From NCBI GenBank assembly GCA_012861695.1, contig JAAOOA010000359.1, positions 297,501 through 361,500 on the forward strand: a DNA stretch of 64,000 nt, written 5' to 3'. The notes below the pieces were generated by a model. The model worked only from the letters and a program-made list of their open reading frames with translations. It had not been told where the DNA came from and ran no database searches. Origin of the DNA: Trematomus loennbergii (taxonomy: Eukaryota > Chordata > Actinopteri > Perciformes > Nototheniidae). Shown one piece after another: positions 8,997-21,700 of this stretch (positions are counted from its first letter, which is position 1; each line of letters opens with the position of its first letter). A program made the position numbers and the translations under genes.

Positions 8997-11700
8997 TTAA
9001 ATCCACGTGACGACACACTTCAAACAGAGCAGTATCGTGACCAGCAGAAAGGGGCGGGGCTTATCTGCTCCTCTGTTCCTCGTGGTCACTGCGAACCGTT
9101 GCGGTTGGATGGCGTTAAACGTGGACACAAAGCGACACGGAGCCTCGCTGAAACACATGCAGTCGAAGCTCGCATTGAATGCTTTAACGTCGTCCAATGA
9201 GAAGCCTCCGCTCACCGTCAGCGGCCCCCGCGGTGCCGTCGATGGATCCGATATCTCCGCGGGTCGAGGTGCAGGAAGACGTCTTCGTCCCATCGTTTCC
9301 TCACGCAGCGACCGCGACTCTGACACAGCACGTCGCTGCAGAGACTCGTCGCCGTGGTGACGTTCAGGATGTACGGGTTCATCACCTCTCCAGGTGGAGG
9401 CGGGCGTCAAGCACGAGTCCTGGAGGATTTGGGATATTCAGTCAGTTCAGTGAGATAATGCACACTAACAATGTTAATTATCATCATCATCATTATTCAC
9501 AAGTTAATAAAGTTGCGGGATCAGCAGTGAGTTCTTTACTGGTGTCAAAAAGAAGCATCGAAGAATAGTGTTAACTGAGCAGTTTGTAAGGATTTGCTAC
9601 AGTGAACGATAACATTGCTAGCTAGCTAGTAAGTGAGCTAGTGAGCTAGCAGCAGCAGTCTCCACTTCCTGCTAGGGCACAACATCTACGTGCTATTTTA
9701 GACAACACTAGAGAAGAAATCCACACCATAGTGTTCAAAGTGAAAGACATGGCAGGTTGCTCAGGAGAGGTGAGAATTGAGACAGCCTTCAGCCTCATCA
9801 CTCCCTACAGGTATATGTACAAAGAATAGCTTAGCTGCTAAGCTGCTATTAAACTGCTGGTAAAACCGATGCAAATACAAGAATAAGTTCCCAAAAACCC
9901 ACAGCTAGATGCCGCTTCTCACCTCTGAGTCGGTGACGTTCATGTCTCCCCAGGAAACGACGCAGCGGCACCGAGAGCAGCCGCTTCTCCTATCGTGTTC
10001 ACCAGATCGAGCTGCAAGTAAAACCAAAAATCAAAGAAGAGCAGGGAATATTCCTCATACAAACAGCAAAAGTTACCAACTGGAAAAGTGCAAACCCTTA
10101 AAGAGCGATAATTATTGACTTATTTAGGATACTCATTATTTCCTCTATATAATAATGGCCTTCTTTTTAGATAACAATTGATCGTAGTAAGTCTTTTCTA
10201 AAGGCAGTTTCTACAAACTCCTACATTTTAACATTTGTTTCTGGAATTTGTACTTTTGGTTTGATGCAGTTTAATATACTTCAAGCCCTTAATAAGGACA
10301 GAAGACAGCTGCCCACCAATCAGAGACCAGCATTTAACATTCATACGTACATATTTATAACATTCAACAAGGCCTCGTGCAGGAAGATGTCAAGACAATA
10401 AAAACCCCTTGAATGATATGTATCTCCTGAATGGAAACACATGCTGCGCTTAGATGCTTTTTGATTTCCTGTTACACCTATTCTGACGCTCAGGAGATAC
10501 ATTTTTTACTATAAAATGATTTAATAGTACGTCATTTTCACTACTGCTGAAGTTCTTCTTCACTGTAGCATCTCATTAATTGCACTCAGCACAACACCTG
10601 ACTTTGTAATGTTACATAGTGTTTAAGGGGTATTTAAGTTCTGGAGTTACTTGCTCTCTTTTTTATAACGTAAATGATGAGAATATATCAGAGAAATGTA
10701 AGCATCGTTGTTGAATAAGGCCCATTGTGTCTAGAGGTCTAAATGTTCAACCCCAGGTGTGTCTGACCTCTGACATGTAGTCGTCGATGCTGTCTTTGTA
10801 CACGGGTCGTATGTAGGCGTAGACGGGGATGGAGTAGGAGCTGTTGGGGAGCTTTGAGACCCTCATGGCCTCCTGGATTCGATGCCGGACGAACCTTCGT
10901 GCCTGCTGGGAGTCTCTGAGCACCAGCTCCAGGTAAATGGAGGGAAAAAGCGCCGTGGACTCTTTCCAAAGCCACAGCAGCTCGTCGTTCCGGTCCATCT
11001 CGATGTCCGGACACTCTCCGGTGAAGCCCTCCATGTCCTTGTTGTAGTCGTAGTTGTAGCAGTCGGGGTACAGATAATAACCCAGAGTCTGTGGGGTCTC
11101 AGCCTCTTCCCGATGCGAATCGATCGGATAAAGTACTTCCTGGCGGCGCGTTCGAACACGATCTTCGCCCTGTCTTCCGCTTCATCTTCGGACAACGATG
11201 CGTTCTTCTTCTGCACCGTCTCGATGGAGATCTGCCGGTAGATGTCCTTGCTGCCCCAGTTTCTGGCCCACTGAGGCCTCCATTCTTCAAAGTCCAGCAC
11301 AGCGAGGCCCGGATGATCGTACGGATGTAGTACTCGATGTCGTCTTCGGCCAGTTCGTGATGCTCTTTCAGATCGATGAACTGCGGTAGACCTTCGTCGT
11401 ACATCTCGCCCGTGTCTTCGTCCACGTAGGGAAAAGGCCGAATCGATCGGTGTAGAAGATGGACAGGTTTTGGTTGGTGGCCGTCTTCAGGGTGCTGCTG
11501 ACGGAGTGGAAGTGCGAGAGGTCGAGCGGCATCCCGAAGCGAAGTTCGCAGAGTTCTGTCGGAGCGTTCCACATGAAGAGGAAGGGGTGATCGGGGCGGA
11601 TCGGAGGGTCTGTCCGCGGTGAGGATTGGACGGAGCAAAGCAGCGCCAACAAGGGGAGGAAGACGGAGAAGAAAGGTTTGTAATACTGTAGTTGGTTCAT
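8997..11700 (-). CDS. SPAM1/PH-20-like hyaluronidase, GPI-type tail, seven single-base deletions
   Basis: Glycoside hydrolase 56 enzyme expected to cleave hyaluronan at the cell surface. Exons: 10768-11700, 9923-10011 and 8997-9419, all with GT/AG borders in phase 0. ATG at 11698-11700 opens a signal peptide (MNQLQYYKPFFSVFLPLLAL). Then come the family motifs FMWNAPTELC, SIFYTDRFGLFP, DFEEWRPQWARNW (catalytic Asp and Glu kept, central Trp replaced by Phe), LYPDCYNYDYN and LWKESTALFPSIY, the short TIGEAAALGA/SWGDMN exon, NPYILNVT, a cysteine-rich EGF-like end and a hydrophobic C-terminus (LLVTILLCLKCVV) typical of GPI addition. The frame breaks near 11430, 11316, 11082, 9961, 9411, 9384 and 9227. 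Each break is cured by one base, and the exons then total 936, 90 and 426 bp (483 aa). No other stops occur. Sequencing error is likelier than a pseudogene. The SPAM1 versus HYAL6 name is undecided. Confidence 0.85.
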
Positions 11701-11704
11701 GTTG

Positions 11705-11730
11705 AAACTGTGATCTGATCTGTGAGGAGA
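11705..11730 (-). promoter_or_regulatory. Splice acceptor before the start codon of the 9-12 kb gene
   Basis: On the minus strand, a pyrimidine-rich run ends ttctcctcacag and the exon then starts at 11719, 19 nt upstream of the ATG at 11700. This implies a separate 5' untranslated exon. The matching donor candidate is at 15407. Confidence 0.55.
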
Positions 11731-11799
11731 AGAAGCAGAAACGCAGGTCAGAAGAAAGATACGAGGTCGGATTGAGTTCCTGCAGCTGTTCAATTCATC

Positions 11800-13470
11800 T
11801 GGTTTTACGTTTGGTCACAGTTGTACGTCAGTAAAAAGGTATAAACAGCTAAATGTACCTACAGTTTCTAATCTCATCATTCAGCAGAAGATGGCCGCCG
11901 TGTGTGATATATGGTTATATATTTGATATAATCACATTGTCAAGAAGCATTTTACTGTTATAGATGATGAATGATGATTAGGACTTTCTGCTTTACTTCG
12001 TGCCATAAGTTTAATATGTCTACCTTTTTACTTCAAAACAGTTAGTCCACTAGTTTAATCTTTGGAGATGCATTATGAAGAAGAGCTGGATCAAGATAAG
12101 TCCAGACTGAAGCATCTTAACAACTTTTAAAATAATGGTCATGAAAATGTGGAGCAAGTCCCTCTTCTGATAATAATCATTCCTTGAATCAAGTGCCATC
12201 ATCATGTCGAGAAAATATAACCAAAATGACCAAAATTCGGCTAAACGACACTCACACCTCCTAAGCTTTACAGTGTATTGGATGCTAATTAGCAAATATT
12301 AGCATGCTAACTCACAACTAAGATAATAAACATGGCAAACATTATATCTGTCAAACTTGAACATGTTGTCATTGTGAACAACCATAATTATCATTTGACT
12401 TAAACAGTTGCGTATCTACATGTATATCTTGTTTCAACATTAGATGAGAAACATATTGAAAGAGGTTAAATCGGTGACTATTTCAGATTTGCAGGATTTA
12501 GCATTAGCTTTTAAGGCTACTATGAAGACAGCACACCTGTTCTACAGCTCACCTGGCTCAACAACAGGAAACAGAGTAATCATCAGATGAAGCAAAAAAA
12601 AAAAAGCAGGAACCTTTAAAATGACCGTCCTGTTGGATGTATTTTCTTTCAAATGTATATTTAAATGTTGCATTCCGACCTCCTTAGAGCAGGTAGAATC
12701 CGGCTTCGTAGTACAGGCCTCAGGTAGAATGTGTTGCTGTTTAAAAAAAATCTCAAATATACCTGATCTTCAGATTTACACGAGAAAAAGTAAATCCCAC
12801 ATGTTTTTTTAAAAGCCATTTAAAATAAGCAAAAGTGTGTTTACTCACATTTGTTAAACAGCTTTGAATTCTGGGCGTTTCTCTATGTACCCATATTTCA
12901 TTTACATTATTTACTCAATGTATCTGTAGCATCTGTAACTAATTCCTGTCATGATTTGAAAACAAACAACAACTGAATCTGCTGAGCTTTCATGCCTGCC
13001 TCAGTCAGCTTTTTATCTTCAGGATATTAAAATATGTCACATAAACCTTCCCTGCAGTCACACATGTGGTGCCGTTTCCTCATGTGTTTGCCAAGATGGG
13101 AGTTCTTCCAGAGACTTTTGAGTACGCTTTTATTTATTAACCTGTTTATATGAGACACAGCCTTCCTCACAGTAGTACAAAAAGAAAATGCATTGTGACA
13201 TTATGTAAGCAAGTTCACACTTAATATGTTCTCTTTTTTAAATCATGTGTAAGGTGTCCCTGTCTCTGGGATACAAACATGTTTAAGGATTAAAGTCTGA
13301 CAATATTCAGATTGAGTTAACTAATGCAAAAGTCAAGAAACTCAGTACTCACAACGTGACAGCGATGAAAATCAAATGTTATCTGCTGTTCTCTTGATGG
13401 AGTAACTTTGGGTGAAAAGGTGGATGACTAAGCTGCACCTTCATGACAACAACAGGTGTTTTGCATCAGT
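11800..13470. other. Putative 5' UTR intron of the 9-12 kb gene: no coding content
   Basis: AT-rich DNA between the first coding exon and the candidate leader exon at 15.4 kb. Short ORFs at 12050-12295 (-) and 12621-12812 (+) have no recognisable motif. Confidence 0.4.
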
Positions 13471-13476
13471 GACTGA

Positions 13477-13477
<1 letters not shown>

Positions 13478-13523
<46 letters not shown>
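13478..13523. repeat. CA microsatellite
   Basis: About 22 uninterrupted CA dinucleotides. Confidence 0.95.
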
Positions 13524-13524
<1 letters not shown>

Positions 13525-13526
<2 letters not shown>

Positions 13527-14180
13527 CAATGTTCAAATAAATGCAGACTCACAGGAAAACCCAGTATTTTACAAGCTGCAGCATTGAAGTGATGAACACA
13601 TGAATGCATCAAGAATAGCAGTTTAATTATATAACATACTATTTTGAATAATTACAACTTTAACTCTTTGTACTTAAGCACAAGTAGAAAGAGTATCTCT
13701 ACACTAGTAGAATAATAATTATCTTACATTACTTACTGTAAACATACAAATTATTGTTATAAAATACATTTATCTATAATATAGCAGTATATAAAGTTAA
13801 TTTAATGAGTACACAGTATTTATTTACATTATATATTTACAGTATTGAACTAAAATGTATTACTTTGGTTGGGACTAAAACATTTTAAAAGTCTTTCTTT
13901 CTAGTAGTAAAAGCAATACTTAGTAAAAGTTGATTTAAAGTGCCAGAAATAATGTTTAAATTGTTCATTTAGTCAATAAACTGACTGTTATTATTATCAT
14001 CAGCTGACCAGTGCAAATGGATGATTTTTCACCCAGTCAATCAAACAGACCTTTTATTTTAATGTTGTTTTATTGGTACAGCTTGGAGGAACTAAGAATG
14101 TTTATATTTGAAACTGTGTATCCATCATTAATACATCTAATTGATAAACACAACATGACCAGCATATTAATCAAGTGAAA
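13525..14180. other. No gene seen
   Basis: AT-rich sequence with no exon. 'accaatgttcaaataaatgc agactcacaggaaaacccag' after the CA tract recurs after the CA tract at 52465, so the microsatellite and its flank are part of one dispersed repeat. Confidence 0.45.
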
Positions 14181-14184
14181 TGAC

Positions 14185-14876
14185 TTAAAGGTCACCTATC
14201 ATGCTATTTTTAGGCATATATTATAGGTCTCAGATATATATACAAATATATAAAAACATGTCTATGATGTGTTTTTCTCAAAATACAAACAGATCATGCA
14301 TTTTAGAAATCACTCATATCCCTCTATTCCAGCTGTTAGAGAAACGCAGATTTTGGTCCTTAGCTTTAAAAAAAAAAAAAAGAGGAGGCGGAGCTAATGC
14401 CTGATCAGAATTCTACCGGAGATAAAGTTAAATTCTGCTGTGAAAATACGCCATCCTGTTCTAAACCACATCAAGGATTATTTTTGAAACAGTATGGAGC
14501 TCAAATGCTTTTTCTCTTGCGTGTTTACCACAAGGTGAGTTCCTTTTTTTATTTCCTGCTTTATAAACACATGTGCTCTCCAGTACAGGTTAGCTCTGAG
14601 TGTTAGCGAGGCTTGCTAATGTAAACAAAGGAGAGGTTACGTCCAACACACGTCAGGCATTGTTTCTGATAGCAACTCTCTGTGGGTCCACCATCCGAAA
14701 TTACGTCATATCGGCAGCAAATCTGTATCCGCTCGTTGTACCCCCGTTTTTAAAAGATTTGGGTACGGAGGAAAAGAGTAAGGGTTTTATTTTCTGACGC
14801 TGCGTGAGTTCCCTGACACACATAGTTATGTATAAAAGACATCAAAAAGTGCATTTTGCATGATAGGAGACCTTAA
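14185..14876 (+). mobile_element. MITE family A, copy 1
   Basis: Starts ttaaaggtcacctatcatgc and ends tgcatgataggagaccttaa. These are inverted repeats of the family found at seven other sites in this window. TTAA lies at both ends, which could be part of the repeat or a target duplication. It is non-autonomous and internal ORFs are not conserved between copies. Confidence 0.85.
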
Positions 14877-15406
14877 AGTGCGACGAGTCAGTTTTAAATC
14901 ATGCCAAACTGTTTCTAAAAGTGGAGCCACAACTTTCTTTACTTCTATTAACAAGCAAAAGGCAGAATATCCCAAAACCTTCTGACTTTCTGATTTAAAA
15001 CTCACCTGCGTATCGGGTGAAAACCTTCATACACCCAAGAACATCCTTAATGTGCTTTTTGAGGTTTCCCCTTTGTATTATAAACAAGACTTTTACTTGC
15101 AATGGAGTATTTTTAGACTGTAGTATTACTACTTGAACTTCAGTCAAGACTCTGAAAACGTTTTCCACCTCCAGTATCTTTGTCGCTAGGCAGATTACAG
15201 ACTGACAGTTTAACGATTTCTTCAAAAATATATAAACTACTACCTCTTCTGCTTCATATTCACAAGGAAGTAAATGTGACAGCTGCAGGTAACCCCGACC
15301 TCAGTAACGTTCAGGTTCAGAAAAACACCAATAAACCTTTGAACCCTAATGAGACACTTAAATGAGACGTTTAAATGAGACGTCATTAGTTAGCAGTAGC
15401 ACCTAC

Positions 15407-15830
15407 CTGCTCTTGGGGTCTTATCGTCCAAACGTGTCCCTCGACAAGTCTTTAAAGTATTCAGTTGGTCCCTCCTCAAGAGCGTAAATAGCTCTTCTGT
15501 GAATATCTGTCACAGGAGCTTCAGTTACAGGCGTGTGGAAACTTGTCAGCGAGAATGATTTACAGACTCGAGGTGTTCTGGTTTTATTAGGACGTCCTGA
15601 TGTGTTCCCACTGAAGACATTTTCCTCCGTCCCTTCACTCTTATTTACTGAGGAGGATCCAGGACCATGTGGGGACACACACTGGTGTTTATATCCGGGG
15701 GTTTTTTCTGTCCGAACACGCAAAGAATGCAGGGAGAATTTTTTTTTAACTTGTTGGAAATGTACTGAAGGAAATCTACTCTGTTTCACCATCAGAGCGA
15801 TGAATCACGTGAAGAAGAAGAAGCACTATC
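15407..15830 (-). other. Candidate 5' untranslated exon with a 123-codon upstream ORF
   Basis: On the minus strand a strong donor (gagCAG|GTAGGT) ends an exon at 15407. It could splice to the acceptor at 11719 before the hyaluronidase ATG. Inside it, ATG at 15790-15792 opens an ORF (MVKQSRFPSVHFQQVKKKFS...) that ends with TAA at 15421-15423, 13 nt before the donor. The ORF matches no family I recognise. It may be an upstream ORF that dampens translation, a small protein, or chance. A CACGTG E-box lies just upstream at about 15807. The exon's 5' end is unknown. Confidence 0.35.
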
Positions 15831-16029
15831 AGAGATAATCATTGCATCCTGCTCCAAATTGAAATAACATTCAACAGATTCTGAGTTGGATTTTACTCAT
15901 TTCTTTAATCCAATGGAAAAACCCCATTAGATGTTGTCGAGGGGGCCGTTGCGATGCTCTCCAGGGAGTTATTTACCCATTTAGTTTCACACAATTTGAA
16001 AAGGTGGTTTCTTAATGTGATCTTTTGGA

Positions 16030-16495
16030 TATCGATGTGTTATTTATTCATTTATTATGTGTTTCCCCTCTGCGACCCCCACTGACACTTGCCTTCAACC
16101 ACCATATAGACTGTATGCATTATTACACTAATGCACACTATGTAAACAACATCTTGCTTTTATTGATTTCATTTAAGTATTGCCTGTTCTGCACAACACT
16201 CCAAATATTTTTGCACATTTGTACACAAGCTGCCTCTCGTCCACTTCCATAACAACACTGCACATCTTTTTTTTATTATTTTGAGTACTTTGCAACAGTT
16301 CCCTTGCACGTAGTATATCCAGATTTCATGTGAATTTTCTATATCTAATCGTATAATAGTTTCAATAGTTTTTATTGTTGTTTTTTCTTACTTTATATAT
16401 TCTTTAACTGTGTTTATATGCACCATGTACACCAAGACACATTCCTCGTATGTGTTAATCTACTTGGCGATAAACCTGTTTCTGATTCTAATTTT
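16030..16495 (+). mobile_element. LINE 3' UTR-like fragment
   Basis: The segment has 'tgcacactatgtaaacaaca', 'ttgcacatttgtacacaagc' and ends 'ttggcgataaacctgtttct gattct'. The ending is typical of abundant fish non-LTR retrotransposon 3' ends. A shorter related piece occurs near 25205-25265. No reverse transcriptase ORF remains. Confidence 0.5.
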
Positions 16496-16537
16496 TTTAA
16501 TTTAATTATAAGGGACAATTCCCAGACTATTGTACAT

Positions 16538-16590
16538 TAGAATCAGAATCAGGAATCCTTTATTAGTCCCACAGTGTGGCATAGCAGGTA
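16538..16590 (-). repeat. Retroelement tail, opposite orientation
   Basis: 'attagaatcagaatcaggaa' followed by 'tcctttattagtcccac' is the reverse complement of a common fish retroelement tail. It faces the preceding fragment. Confidence 0.45.
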
Positions 16591-16702
16591 AAAAAAGCAA
16601 TTAAACAGGATAAGCTAACATATGAATATATAGATAAAGCACACATTAGTTATACAACAGTGGCTTGCAGCAGCCGACCTCTTTCAAGCCATGGTCGCAA
16701 TG

Positions 16703-17076
16703 TTAAAGGGGACCTATCATGCAAAATGCACTTTTGTACGTCTTTTATACATGAATATGTGTAATAGATTTGAACACTGTCCTGACGTCAGGACAGTGGA
16801 GCTACGGCTATTGGGCCAACTCCACCAATCAGGAGGAGACAGCCACGGCCATTGCCGTTCCAAAGCGCTGGAGACGCTGTAGTACATATGCCAGGCCAGT
16901 AGATGGTGCTGTTCTCACTGAATCTGCCCTTGCAAAAACAGAGCTAAAAAATGTCAAATTGAGCAAAATGAGGCATGGCTAAAATGCATGATCTGTTTGG
17001 TATTTTGAAAATATGCCTTACATAGGTATGGTCCTACACTATATTATTCAAATATAGCATGATAGGTCCACTTTAA
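16703..17076 (+). mobile_element. MITE family A, copy 2
   Basis: The left end ttaaaggggacctatcatgc and the right end agcatgataggtccacttta(a) form imperfect inverted repeats. The interior 'cagtggagctacggctattg' and 'ggagacgctgtagtacatat' is shared with the copies at 45.7, 59.2 and 63.3 kb. The roughly 370-bp interior has no transposase. Confidence 0.85.
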
Positions 17077-17079
17077 TGT

Positions 17080-17710
17080 TAAGTTCATATTTGTTGAACA
17101 AGTTGCATCAAATTCAGCTCAAAGTTAAAATGTGTATCAACAGATGTTCACTTTAATTTGATCCACAAGGAGGTGACTAAGTTTTGCCTGAAGTGAACAG
17201 TATATGTACACAAAATCACCAGTTCTGATATCATGTTCTGTTAAGTCTGATTAAATGTGAAGCAAACATAACATCCAAAGTAAGAGTAGTATAATTATCT
17301 GGGTGTCTATTGAGTCATGTGATCTGAAATTATTAGGGACAAGTTGTACATTCCCCAACATGATTGGCTTGTAGTCCATTCTCTTATTTCCCTTGTTGTG
17401 TTTGGCGTTTTTGATGTGGGTGGTGCACTTTGTAAAGTAGGTGCGCTGAAAGTTGACCCTAAATTCAGTGTTTGGGATTAGACGCAATCCCCAAAAATCC
17501 CACCTAAGTGTCACATCTGATTCACCCTTATTGTGTTATCAGGATGTTACATTTATGTGATGTGGTGTGACTGAAGGATTTTGTAGACTACTGACTGGAT
17601 AATCGGGGTTGTTGGACTCTGACTTGGGGACATTTTCTATTTTGAGTTGACCTTACTGTCTCCAAGACATGCCGGTGTCTTGACCTAGACTTTTCTCCTT
17701 CTGGTATGCG
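17080..17710. other. No gene seen
   Basis: Intergenic DNA leading into the GT tract. A short minus-strand ORF at 17251-17514 has no recognisable motif. Confidence 0.4.
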
Positions 17711-17717
17711 ACTTGGA

Positions 17718-18151
<434 letters not shown>

Positions 18152-18309
18152 TGGACTTTGTTTACGTGGTATTTTATTTCAGATTGGACTCAGACTTCTC
18201 TTGTCTGTGTCGTGACTCACTCTGACTGTTATACGGTTTTGATTTGGACTTAAGTGCGTCATCACTCTTTTGCTTTAGTGTAGCACGGTGTGTCAATAAA
18301 AGAACAAAA

Positions 18310-18740
18310 GACGAAAGAAATAGATTTCAGAAAATCTTTTATTTGGGTGCATTTTAGTTTTCAATTCCAATAAATCAGTATTGTGTCTGAAATGGGAAAG
18401 CCCACAAAGGTCACAAATAAAAAATGCAACATTTTAATATTCTCCATATTATATTTTTCATTGTATTCATTAGATAAATATTTTTAAATAGATTACTCAT
18501 GGTATAATGTAGCTGAAGGAACAATTTCATCAAATTGAAGACAAAATTGAAGTTTAAATGACTACATAATCAAATCTGTAAATAAGCAAGAGGCCTAATT
18601 CTGATAATATAACGAAAATAAAAAAATATATATTGTTTTCAGAAAAGCATTTATTACTTTGTTAGGATATACTTTTATCAAATTAAGGATTAAGTGACTA
18701 CATAATTAATCTGTGGATCATCAGGAGGCCTTATCCTGTA
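18310..18740. other. 3' flank of the 19-23 kb hyaluronidase
   Basis: AT-rich. A direct repeat pair is visible: 'tgactacataatcaaatctg taaat...caagaggcctaattctg' near 18558-18605 and 'gtgactacataattaatctg tggat..caggaggccttatcctg' near 18691-18738. It probably contains the 3' UTR of the upstream gene. No further coding sequence. Confidence 0.45.
18650..18655 (-). terminator. AATAAA polyadenylation signal candidate
   Basis: Plus-strand tttatt reads AATAAA on the minus strand, about 100 nt past the TAA stop of the 19-23 kb hyaluronidase. Confidence 0.5.
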
Positions 18741-18753
18741 AACATGTAACCGA

Positions 18754-21700
18754 TTAAACCCAGATTTGCTTCATTTTGGTGGGAGTCACCAGTTTGGGGG
18801 TGCAGCTCTCCCCAGCGTAGCACTGACAGGTGAAGTGCTCCTCCCACATCTTCAGGTCGTCTGCGGAGGGAATCCCGACGGCGACGTACTTCCTGTCGGC
18901 CCGCAGGATGCTGAAGCGCTCGGGGTTCAGGTGGAGGTAGTGGCCGCACTCGTGGTTCTTCCTGACGCAGCGACCTTTCCACTGACACAACACCTCGCTG
19001 CACAACATGGCTGCCGCCGTCACGTTGGCGACGTACGGGTTGAAGGTGGAGGTCAAGTACTCAGAGAGAGACGTACAGGCAGCCTGGAGAGAGGTTACAG
19101 GTGAGAGTCAGGAAGACATAGTAGTACATAAACGCTAACATTAGGCTATAAAGGAACTACAGCACGGTCACATGACTTCACGTCCCCACCGCTAAGCTAA
19201 AGGTGGCTAATGTTGGGCTATAAAGAAACTACAGCACGGTCACATGACTTCACGTCACCACCGCTAAGCTAAAGGCGGCTAATGTTGGGCTATAAAGGAA
19301 CTACAGCACGGTCACTCACATCACCACCGCTAAGCTAAAGGTGGCTAATGTTGGGCTATAAAGAACTACAGCACGGTCACATGACTTCACGTCCCCACCG
19401 CTAAGCTAAAGGTGGCTAATGTTGGGCTATAAAGGAACTACAGCACGGTCACATGACTTCACATCACCACCGCTAAGCTAAAGGCAGCTAATGTTGGGCT
19501 ATAAAGGAACTACAGCACGGTCACATGACTTCACGTCACCTCCGCTAAGCTAAAGGCGGCTAATGTTGGGCTATAAAGAACTACAGCACGGTCACATGAC
19601 TCACGTCACCACCGGTAAGCTAAAGGTGGCTAATGTTGGGCTATAAAGGAACTACAGCACGGTCACTCACATCACCACCGCTAAGCTAAAGGTGGCTAAT
19701 GTTGGGCTATAAAGAACTACAGCACGGTCACATGACTTCACGTCACCACCGCTAAGCTAAAGGTGGCTAATGTTGGGCTATAAAGGAACTACAGCATGGT
19801 CACATGACTTCACGTCCCACCGCTAAGCTAAAGGTGGCTAATGTTGGGCTATAAAGGAACTACAGCATGGTCACATGACTTCACGTCACCACCGCTAAGC
19901 TAAAGGCGGCTAATGTTGGGCTATAAAGAACTACAGCACGGTCACATGACTTCACGTCACCACCGCTAAGCTAAAGGTGGCTAATGTTGGGCTATAAAGG
20001 AATTACAGCACGGTCACTCATGTCACCACCGCTAAGCTAAAGGCGGCTAATGTTGGGCTATAAAGTAATTACAGCACGGTCACATGACTTCACGTCACCA
20101 CCGCTAAGCTAAAGGTGGCTAATGTTGGACGTGATGAGTTTAGTCGTCTCATTTAGACACTTGTTAGCAACTGCTGTTTTTAAATTCACCAGTGAGGTAT
20201 TAACTGTTGTATTTTCTGTCATTATTTAGTCCTTATTTCAGGCTTCTAACCAAAAACAGTAAAAAAAACTTTAAATCCCAAACCAGGGACCAGGAAGTGC
20301 GAAAATGCCAACTCATGTCCGTGGTTAGGACTCATTCCTGCACCACTTATTTGGACAGAAGGAAAATTACAGTTATGAGTTCAGTTTTGTGTCAAATAAA
20401 CTGAATAATTTGGCGCCCCCTGCAGTAACTCTTAGGACCTCCTAGGATTAAAAGGACCCACTGTTAGAGACCCATGTAGTAGAAGAACAATTCACAGCAT
20501 CAACATCAAGGAAATGCACCAAATGTTATGACAATTAATCCAACAGTCATTGAGTAATTTACGTCTGTACCAAAGTGGTGGAGTGATCATTGTCCAACCA
20601 TCAGACAGGCCAAAAGAGGCTTTATAATCGTCCCAATTACAAACAAAATAAGATACACAAGAGCAGAAAAGCAAAGGGAGTTTCTTCACATCTGTCAGGC
20701 GAGATAACAAACACTGCAGCGTCAGTTCCTCCTCAAACAGGAAACACACGCAGGTTGAATATTTGCTGATTAACGCCCGATCATCTGTGTTCCTGTTTTC
20801 AGACCTTTTGAAGAGTATTTCTCATACAGTATGTTCTCATGGCTGCAAACACTTTGAAACTCTTTAAGATTGTGATTATTTCTAGCCGGCCCCCAGTTTA
20901 CACAAATGTAGACTCATAAGAACTCTCAATCTCTTCCAATTGCAATGCCTTTGTTTAGTGGCTTAGTCATTTACACCTAAACCCAACTCATAAAGAGACA
21001 AAAAAGAAGGCACTTTGCACTGGGATCAGTTCGGTTTGTTTACCTTGTTATTGTAATCTCTGACTCCTCCCCACATTACGACCCCAGAGGCTCCCACAGC
21101 TGCAGACTCTCCGATAGTGCTCACCAAGTCCGTCTGAAAGAAAACCAATCACACGGAGATTCAATATTTCTTGTCAATTCAAATACTTACACACCCATTA
21201 GAGCAGTGGTCACCAACCTTTTTAAGCCCAAGATCCGGCCTTGGTGAAAGGCGAGATCTACCTATTGCAATTGAGTGAAAAAGACGGCCCAGACAGTGCT
21301 TCCAATTTGAGGCCTTTTATGTCGGCTAATTGCATCTGAATTACATCAAATCATTTGGTGCAACTTCCAATTTGATTAAACCAAGAACACAACATAACTA
21401 ACATGTCAAAAAGGATAAATATATATATTTACATCATACCTATCATTTAAGTTTCATTCATTCCTTCATTACAATCCTAAATATAAATGTATGTAGCTTA
21501 TTTTCCATTTGTTTGAGTCAATGTGTAAATTATTTGTTGACAGCAAATAATAATATATATATATAATATAATAATATCTTGCAGTAAGCAGATAACATAA
21601 AGTGCCATTTTAACTGTGAGGCTTATCCACTGAAGCTTCATGCAAGTGCAACATTTAACATTAAAACTAGTTATTTTTAACACAATTCTTACTAATTCAA

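Noticed and set aside
11099..11638. 179-aa minus ORF read as a separate protein
   Set aside because: It mixes real hyaluronidase frame (around 11310-11430) with out-of-frame stretches on each side, because of missing bases.
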